A stretch of 64,000 nucleotides of DNA from Enterobacter asburiae. GTDB lineage: Bacteria > Pseudomonadota > Gammaproteobacteria > Enterobacterales > Enterobacteriaceae. A program made the position numbers and the translations under genes. Shown piece by piece: positions 58,553 to 64,000 of the stretch; within the stretch, counting starts at the first letter, position 1, and every line of letters begins with the position of its first letter. The notes beneath the pieces were generated by a model. It did not search any database. It saw nothing but the letters and a program-made list of their open reading frames with translations, and had not been told where the DNA came from. Location of the stretch: positions 1 to 64,000 of the forward strand of contig NZ_JAKCMV010000046.1 in assembly GCF_021440515.1 (NCBI RefSeq). The letters run 5' to 3'.

Positions 58553-59503
58553 TTAATCGTCTTCGTCGTCGTCCAGCTCAACCGGCGTCTGATACTGATC
58601 CGGCTTAATCACCAGAAGGTCGCAGCGCAGGTGGTCGATAACCTGTTCGGCGGTGTTGCCCAGGAAGGCGGCGGAGATCCCGGTACGGCCAATGGTGCCC
58701 AGCACCACAATCCCGGCCTGAAGATGTTCTGACAGGTCAGGAATGACCTCTTCAGGCAGCCCTTTTTCAACGTGCGTCATTTTCTCATCGATGCTGAATT
58801 TCTGACGCAATGCTTTCATCGCCAGCAGATGCTGCCCGCGAATGGCATCGTTATAGACGCTTGGATCAAATTCAGGCAGTTCGATGGCGATGTTGATTGG
58901 CGTGACAGGGTAAGCGCCGACCAGATGGACTTCGGTATGGTTAACCTGCTCGGCAAGGTGAAGGGTTTCTCTCACCAGCTTCTCGTTCAGAGAATTGTGA
59001 TAATCCTCTTCGCTGGCAAGGTTCACCGCCACCACGGCTTTACCGCCTTCCGGCCACGGCTGGTCTTTTACCATCCACACCGGGCAAGGGCATTTGCGCA
59101 GCAGATGCCAGTCGGTTGGGGTGAAGATCACGGATTCCAGCTTGTCATGCTGGTGCGCCATCTTCAGCAGCAGATCGTGATTACCGCTGACAATTTCCTG
59201 AATGATGGCTTCGAAAGGTCGGTTATGCCAGACCACTTTAATTTCGATAGGCACGCCCGCTTCCAGGTAGAATTTCGCCTGTTCGCGGATCCACGCGGTT
59301 CGCTGGCTGATGACGCCCTGACGCATTGCGGTGCGCTCGTCAGGCGACAGAAGGGTGGTCATCTCATATGAGAAGTCATAGATCGGCAAAAACGCTTTGA
59401 TTTTGCCACCAATCCGTTGATGCAAATACACAGCACGTCGTAATGCGGGCTGATCGTCCTGGTTAGGATCGATTGCTACCAGCATGTTTTGATAGTTGGC
59501 CAT
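58553..59503 (-). CDS. uspE: Universal stress protein E
   Basis: Tandem-type universal stress protein of 316 residues with two UspA-like domains (about 1-150 and 160-310). The second has the remnant nucleotide motif [20 protein letters not shown]. Strongly acidic C-terminal tail (ELDDDEDD). It is implicated in resistance to DNA damage and in motility/aggregation in E. coli. It is upstream-adjacent to fnr, as in E. coli. Confidence 0.97.
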   Translation of the reverse strand: MANYQNMLVAIDPNQDDQPALRRAVYLHQRIGGKIKAFLPIYDFSYEMTTLLSPDERTAMRQGVISQRTAWIREQAKFYLEAGVPIEIKVVWHNRPFEAIIQEIVSGNHDLLLKMAHQHDKLESVIFTPTDWHLLRKCPCPVWMVKDQPWPEGGKAVVAVNLASEEDYHNSLNEKLVRETLHLAEQVNHTEVHLVGAYPVTPINIAIELPEFDPSVYNDAIRGQHLLAMKALRQKFSIDEKMTHVEKGLPEEVIPDLSEHLQAGIVVLGTIGRTGISAAFLGNTAEQVIDHLRCDLLVIKPDQYQTPVELDDDEDD

Positions 59504-59638
59504 ACAGGTCTCCTTACTACTGTCACCACAGTCTGTAATTAAAAGAGTAACCTATATATCTTGAATGAAACAGGGGGGAAATTTTTGCCAGATCAATAAA
59601 TCAGGAAATTTATCGACCTGGCATAAGGGCGAAAGGGG

Positions 59639-60391
59639 TTACGCCACGTTGCGGGTATGTCCGGCGAGAACCGCCAGCGCTTCGCCGTTTTCGATGGTGA
59701 TGTACTTACCTTTCACCGCCAGCATTCCGCTTTTCTGGAAACGCCCCAGCAGACGGCTGATGGTTTCAACGGTCAGGCCCAGGTAGTTACCGATATCGCC
59801 ACGCGTCATCGTCAGGCGGAACTCACGCGGTGAGAAACCACGCTCTGCGAAGCGGCGAGAGAGGTTGTAGATAAACGCGGCCAGACGCTCTTCTGCATTC
59901 TTTTTTGAAAGCAGCAGGATCATGTCCTGATCGCCTTTGATCTCACCGCTCATCAAGCGCATCATCTGCTGGCGCAGGTTAGGCATTTTACCGGACAGAT
60001 CGTCCAGGGTTTCGAACGGGATTTCACAGACCATTGAGGTTTCGAGGGCCTGAGCAAAGCTCGGGTGATGGCCAGTGCCGATGGCGTCAAAGCCTACCAG
60101 GTCGCCGGCCAGATGGAAGCCGGTGATCTGCTCGTCGCCTTGTTCGGTAATGGTGTAGCTCTTGATGGTGCCAGAACGGATAGCATACAGCGATTTCAGT
60201 TCATCTCCGGCTTTGAACAGCGTCTGGCCTTTCTGAATCGGCTTTTTACGCTCGATAATATTATCAAGCTGATCAAGCTCGTGCTCATTCAGGGTAAACG
60301 GGATACAAAGCTGGCTGATGCTGCAATCCTGACAATGGATAGCACAACCGCCAGATTGAATGCGTCGTATAATTCGCTTTTCCGGGATCAT
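59639..60391 (-). CDS. fnr: Fumarate and nitrate reduction regulator FNR
   Basis: Oxygen-sensing CRP-family activator and repressor of 250 residues. The [4Fe-4S] ligands Cys20, Cys23, Cys29 and Cys122 are all present ([14 protein letters not shown] and SMVCEIPF). The C-terminal helix-turn-helix has [11 protein letters not shown], giving the E-x-x-S-R recognition residues. The start is taken as ATG at 60391; an in-frame TTG four codons upstream is less likely. An FNR box upstream indicates autoregulation. Confidence 0.98.
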   Translation of the reverse strand: MIPEKRIIRRIQSGGCAIHCQDCSISQLCIPFTLNEHELDQLDNIIERKKPIQKGQTLFKAGDELKSLYAIRSGTIKSYTITEQGDEQITGFHLAGDLVGFDAIGTGHHPSFAQALETSMVCEIPFETLDDLSGKMPNLRQQMMRLMSGEIKGDQDMILLLSKKNAEERLAAFIYNLSRRFAERGFSPREFRLTMTRGDIGNYLGLTVETISRLLGRFQKSGMLAVKGKYITIENGEALAVLAGHTRNVA

Positions 60392-60410
60392 AGGTTTGCT
60401 CAAGCCTTAA

Positions 60411-60424
60411 TTGATATTGGTCAA
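60411..60424. promoter_or_regulatory. FNR box upstream of fnr
   Basis: TTGATATTGGTCAA matches TTGAT-N4-ATCAA with one mismatch, 20 bases before the fnr start, in position for the known negative autoregulation. Confidence 0.85.
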
Positions 60425-60574
60425 TTTTAACATCTTTTTGGGGAGGACGTAAGCCTGGTAAACCATCAATGAGGACAAGTGGCGGCAATGTGCCGCCATC
60501 TTCTTGAAATTCCACAGCTTGATTATGGATTATTAGCCTAACCGGAAGAAAATTAAGCACAAAAAGCCTGGGAT

Positions 60575-61090
60575 CTAGAGCAGAAGATACCCCTCATGGC
60601 GCAGTAACCACTCCTTACGCTGCACGCCGCCGGCATAGCCAGTCAGGGTGCCGTTACGCCCAATGACGCGATGACACGGCACCACAATACTGACCGGATT
60701 GGAGCCATTTGCCGCGCCCACCGCCCGTGCAGCACCTGCACGCCCCAGCTGTTCGGCAAGCTGCCCGTAATGCATCACCTGACCACAGGGAATGCTGCGC
60801 AGCGCCTGCCATACCTCACGCTGGAAGGGCGTTCCCCCCGTGGCGGTTGGCAGAGTATCAATAATGCCGAGATCGCCCTCAAAATATGCGGCGAGCTTAT
60901 CACTCAGCCCGCCCGGATTGCTGGCACGGATGCGTTCGTAACCCTGCAAGCGATAATGAATGTCGAGCAGTTCCACCATCCGATCGCTGTGCTCTTCCCA
61001 CTCGACGGCGCGCAGATTGAACGCTTCGTCCGCAATCACCCACAGCGGGCCGAGCGGGGTGGCAATCTTATCTTCGAGTAATCTCAGCAT
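60575..61090 (-). CDS. ogt: Methylated-DNA--protein-cysteine methyltransferase Ogt
   Basis: Constitutive DNA repair suicide enzyme that removes methyl groups from O6-methylguanine and O4-methylthymine. 171 residues with acceptor Cys139 in [10 protein letters not shown], the Asn hinge (AANGSNPV) and winged-helix recognition segment (YGQLAEQLG). It lies between fnr and abgT, as in E. coli. The 180 bases to fnr hold no visible gene. Confidence 0.97.
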   Translation of the reverse strand: MLRLLEDKIATPLGPLWVIADEAFNLRAVEWEEHSDRMVELLDIHYRLQGYERIRASNPGGLSDKLAAYFEGDLGIIDTLPTATGGTPFQREVWQALRSIPCGQVMHYGQLAEQLGRAGAARAVGAANGSNPVSIVVPCHRVIGRNGTLTGYAGGVQRKEWLLRHEGYLLL

Positions 61091-61099
61091 CCTCTATCC

Positions 61100-62626
61100 T
61101 TAGCTTAACCTTGGGTATATCCCCGGTCCTATCGGCAGGCCGACAAGATACCATGCCACCAGCATGACCAGCCATACCCCTAAAAAGATAAGCGGATAGG
61201 GCAAGACCAGCGAATAGTAGGTACCCAGTTTGGCTTCGGGTTTGTAACGTTGCAGGAAGCCCAAAAACAGCGGTACGAACGGCGACACCGGCGCGAGCGG
61301 GATAACCGACGAGTCGGCAATGCGGAACAGGATCTGCGCAAACGCCGGATGGAACCCGAGCATCATAAACATCGGCACGAAGATGGGCGCGAGAATCGAC
61401 CAGATAGCCGAGCCGCTGGCGATAAACATGCACAGCAGGGATGACAGCAGCGCCAGCCCGACAAACGCCGGGACGCCGCTCAGCCCGGCCGTTTCCAGCG
61501 CGTCCGTCAACCCCACGGCCATAAACTTGCCCATGTTGCTCCAGTTAAACATCGCCACGAACTGCGCCAGCGGGAACACCATGACGATAAAGCCCGCCAT
61601 CTCTTTCATCGGCTCAATCATCAGGTGGGGCAGATCGCCCTGACGACGGATTTTGCCGGTGGCGATGCCGTAGGCCAGCGACACCACAAAGAAGAAGAGA
61701 ATAATCAGCGGCACAATGCCCTGAATAAACGGCGAAGGCAGGACGGTATGTTTAACCGGATCGCGCAGCACGCCGTTCTCGGGCACGACCATCAGCGCGA
61801 CCACGGCGATAAACGCCAGCGAAACGATCCCGGCGACCCGCAGGCCGAACTGCTGCTCTTTACCGAGCGTTTCCAGCTTTTCATCGCTGCGGCCTACCCA
61901 TTTCCCGAGGCGCGGTTCGATAATTTTATCGGTGATAAGCCCCCCGACAATCGTCAGCACCACCACCGAGCTGGCCATAAAGTACCAGTTGTCGATCACG
62001 CTGACGTGCATGGCTGCATCGATAGTTTTTGCCGCTTCGGTACTGATCCCCGACAGCAGCACGTCGGTGGTGACAATCAGCAGGTTGGCGGTAAAGCCGC
62101 AGCCCACGCCCGCGATGGCCGACAGCAAACCGGCGACGGGGTGACGTCCGACGGCGAGGAAAATCAGCGCCCCCATCGGCGGCATGATCACCAGCGCGGC
62201 GTCGGACGAGATGTGGCTGAAGAAGGCGATAAACAGCACCATATAGCTGGCGTAGCGCGCGCTGACGTGAGAGGCCATCTTGACCATTAACGCCGGCAGC
62301 AGCCCCACGCGTTCCGCAAGCCCGGCGCCAAGTACCAGCGCCAGAATCGCCCCCAGCGGGGCAAAGCCGCTGAAGTTTTTAATCACGTTCGGTAAAAACC
62401 AGTGCAGCCCTTCCACGCTAAGCAGGTTTTTTACCACCACCTGGCTGCCGTCTGCCGGACTGCGCACGCTCACGTCAAAGGCGGAGAGCACGGCGGTCGC
62501 GACCATCAAAATCACAATCAAATAGATAAAAAGCAGGAAAGGGTGCGGCACTTTATTACCGATCCTTTCAACCCAGCCATAGAGCTTACCGGATGGGGAA
62601 TGCGAAGGTATGGATGACATACTCAT
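61100..62626 (-). CDS. abgT: p-Aminobenzoyl-glutamate transporter AbgT
   Basis: AbgT-family inner-membrane importer of 508 residues, about 10-12 helices plus re-entrant hairpins. It closely matches E. coli AbgT through conserved segments such as GAGLAERVGLLPALMVKMAS and FIASGSAIWSILAPIFVPMF. It imports p-aminobenzoyl-glutamate, a folate breakdown product, for AbgAB cleavage. The first ATG at 62626 has SD GAGGAAC; a second ATG is two codons in. It ends nine bases before ogt begins. Confidence 0.97.
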   Translation of the reverse strand: MSMSSIPSHSPSGKLYGWVERIGNKVPHPFLLFIYLIVILMVATAVLSAFDVSVRSPADGSQVVVKNLLSVEGLHWFLPNVIKNFSGFAPLGAILALVLGAGLAERVGLLPALMVKMASHVSARYASYMVLFIAFFSHISSDAALVIMPPMGALIFLAVGRHPVAGLLSAIAGVGCGFTANLLIVTTDVLLSGISTEAAKTIDAAMHVSVIDNWYFMASSVVVLTIVGGLITDKIIEPRLGKWVGRSDEKLETLGKEQQFGLRVAGIVSLAFIAVVALMVVPENGVLRDPVKHTVLPSPFIQGIVPLIILFFFVVSLAYGIATGKIRRQGDLPHLMIEPMKEMAGFIVMVFPLAQFVAMFNWSNMGKFMAVGLTDALETAGLSGVPAFVGLALLSSLLCMFIASGSAIWSILAPIFVPMFMMLGFHPAFAQILFRIADSSVIPLAPVSPFVPLFLGFLQRYKPEAKLGTYYSLVLPYPLIFLGVWLVMLVAWYLVGLPIGPGIYPRLS

Positions 62627-62642
62627 GGGCGTTCCTCGGGAC

Positions 62643-62675
62643 TGTTGCGTTGTTGTGTTGTTGTGTTGTGTTTTT
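62643..62675. repeat. GTTGT-type simple repeat between abgB and abgT
   Basis: The 49-base gap between abgB and abgT on the plus strand contains TGTTGCGTTGTTGTG followed by TTGTTGTGTTGTG and a T7 run. It is a low-complexity GTT/GTTGT array just upstream of the abgT ribosome site. Confidence 0.7.
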
Positions 62676-64000
62676 TTATTTTAAAGGTGACGGTGTCACG
62701 CTCGGTGGGATCGGACACGCGTACGGTTTTTCTTGTCGTTGTTGTTCAAACTCTTCACGGCATTGTTCAAGCAGCGCGGCGTCCAGCAGCAGATGTAACG
62801 CCGTCGCGCCCATCACTTTTGCGGCCAGCAGCATCCCTTTATGCGCAATAGAGGTACGGCCCTGCGCCACCAGCTGCCAGGTATGCAGCGGCGTGCCGAC
62901 GGTAAAGCAGGGGCTGAAGCACTGCGCGACCGGCATTTTCCAGCTGACGTCGCCTACGTCGGTCGATCCCGCCAGCACGTTATCGGTAATGGCGTAAGGC
63001 GCGACTTCATCCACCAGCAGCGTTTCCTGATGACGACGGGCAAAGGCTTTTCCCGCTTCACCGCCGGTGGCGGCGATATTTTTCAGGCTGTTTTGCAGAT
63101 CGTTAGCGCTTAGGGTGGCGCGGATCTCCCCGGCGAACTGGCGCTCTTCTTCGCTCCATTCCGGCGTGCCGTAATGCTGTAGCGCCTGATACATCGCCCC
63201 TTCCAGCGTGCGGTTGGGCAGGTAGCTGGAGCAGGCCTTATCAAACCGACGCTCGACGCGGGTTTCGGTCATCATCGCGGCGCCCTGAGCAATTTTCTCG
63301 ATCCGCTCGTAGATCTGCTGCGCGTCTGCCATCTCCGGGGCGCGGATCAGGTACAGAACTTCCGCCTGCGCCTGCACCACGTTAGGTGAAATCCCTCCCG
63401 TATCGGTGATGGCGTAGTGGACCCGCGCTTTTTCAATAATGTGCTCGTTCAGGAAATTGGTGCCGGTGGTCATCAGCGTCACGGCGTCCAGCGCGCTGCG
63501 TCCCAGATGCGGGGAATTAGCCGCGTGGGCGGCCACGCCCTTAAAGCGCCAGGCGGCCTGGATATTTGCCAGCGTGCTGACGTTAAACATCCCGGCAAAG
63601 GCTTCCGGGTGCCAGGTCACGGCGGCATCGACATCGTCAAACAGCCCTTCACGCACCATGAAGGTTTTTCCGGAGCCGCCTTCTTCTCCCGGACAGCCAT
63701 AAAACCGGACCGTTCCGCTGCCGCCGTGCTGCTCCAGCCAGCTCTTTACCGCCACGGCTCCCGCCAGCGCCGCCGTGCCCAGCAGATTATGGCCGCAGCC
63801 GTGACCGTTCGCCCCCGGCGTGGTGGATTGTTCGCTGGCGCAGCGCGCCTGCTGGCTCAGCCCGGCCAGGGCATCGTATTCGCCGAGCAGGGCGATGACC
63901 GGCCTGCCGCTGCCGTAGCTGGCAATAAAGGCATTCGGAATATCTCCGGCCTCGCGCGTCAGGGTAAAACCCTCGGCTTCCAGAGCGCAGGCGAGGCGTT
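62676..64000 (-). CDS. abgB: p-Aminobenzoyl-glutamate hydrolase subunit B (5' end beyond window)
   Basis: M20-family metallopeptidase subunit that with AbgA splits p-aminobenzoyl-glutamate into p-aminobenzoate and glutamate. The frame stays open to the window edge, so about 440 of roughly 481 residues are present and the start is missing. Zinc and catalytic motifs are visible: [16 protein letters not shown], the Asp/Glu of [12 protein letters not shown], the catalytic [12 protein letters not shown] and TWHPEA. A shorter start at 63755 would cut the catalytic domain and was rejected. abgT follows after 49 bases. Confidence 0.96.
   Translation of the reverse strand, partial: RLACALEAEGFTLTREAGDIPNAFIASYGSGRPVIALLGEYDALAGLSQQARCASEQSTTPGANGHGCGHNLLGTAALAGAVAVKSWLEQHGGSGTVRFYGCPGEEGGSGKTFMVREGLFDDVDAAVTWHPEAFAGMFNVSTLANIQAAWRFKGVAAHAANSPHLGRSALDAVTLMTTGTNFLNEHIIEKARVHYAITDTGGISPNVVQAQAEVLYLIRAPEMADAQQIYERIEKIAQGAAMMTETRVERRFDKACSSYLPNRTLEGAMYQALQHYGTPEWSEEERQFAGEIRATLSANDLQNSLKNIAATGGEAGKAFARRHQETLLVDEVAPYAITDNVLAGSTDVGDVSWKMPVAQCFSPCFTVGTPLHTWQLVAQGRTSIAHKGMLLAAKVMGATALHLLLDAALLEQCREEFEQQRQEKPYACPIPPSVTPSPLK

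Noticed and set aside
62676-63755. Shorter abgB starting at 63755
   Set aside because: The frame continues upstream to the window edge with clear AbgB sequence including the metal-binding HGCGH motif, so the gene is simply cut by the window.

Overview
The window is a stretch of enterobacterial chromosome, most likely Enterobacter (E. cloacae complex or a close relative). Almost every gene is recognisable as the orthologue of an E. coli K-12 gene from the replication-terminus side of the map, usually at the exact family length. The nemA product closely resembles pentaerythritol tetranitrate reductase of Enterobacter cloacae. The DNA is G+C-rich in codon third positions, apart from a few AT-rich intergenic stretches. 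There are no tRNA or rRNA genes, prophage, insertion sequences or CRISPR arrays.

Layout. 1-5 kb: purR with two PurR operators, the tiny cydH (ynhF), the ydhP exporter, sodB, mepH and grxD. 5-11.6 kb: rnt, the electrophile-stress set nemR-nemA-gloA, an eptA-type phosphoethanolamine transferase absent from this place in E. coli, then ydhL, ydhF and sodC. 11.6-17.5 kb: the ydhI-ydhJ-ydhK efflux operon divergent from slyA, a diguanylate cyclase gene inserted between slyA and slyB, and slyB. 17.7-24.6 kb: anmK, mliC, pdxH, tyrS, pdxY (peptidoglycan recycling, lysozyme inhibitor, vitamin B6, Tyr-tRNA), gstA and dtpA. 25.2-32.6 kb: ydgK, rsxABCDGE and nth, preceded by cnu and blr. 32.9-42 kb: ydgJ, add, malY-malX divergent from malI, ydgA and manA. 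42-50 kb: fumA, fumC, tus with its Ter site, rstB and rstA. 50-57 kb: ydgC, folM, ydgI, ydgH, pntA and pntB. 57-64 kb: an MscS-type channel, uspE, fnr, ogt, abgT and abgB, which is cut by the window end.

Tus with an adjacent Ter site places the window in the terminus region. The pntB to uspE junction joins two segments that lie far apart in E. coli K-12, which indicates a terminus-proximal rearrangement between the lineages.

Most of the window is ordinary core genome. The least explained part is 47.67-49.33 kb. There the two-component genes rstA (regulator) and rstB (kinase), contiguous in E. coli, are separated by about 1.65 kb of AT-rich DNA. This DNA holds two orphan ORFs, an FNR-like promoter arrangement, a recurring TTTGATCGTT-like motif, a long inverted repeat, and a 35-codon ORF whose stop overlaps the rstB start. 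Other points of interest are a CRP/FNR-like site plus a plus-strand terminator between dtpA and nth that may mark a small RNA, the NemR operator overlapping the eptA-like stop codon, the inserted diguanylate cyclase, and a hairpin terminator between malX and malY. Gene assignments rest on reading the translated sequences and on remembered family features. No database search was run.
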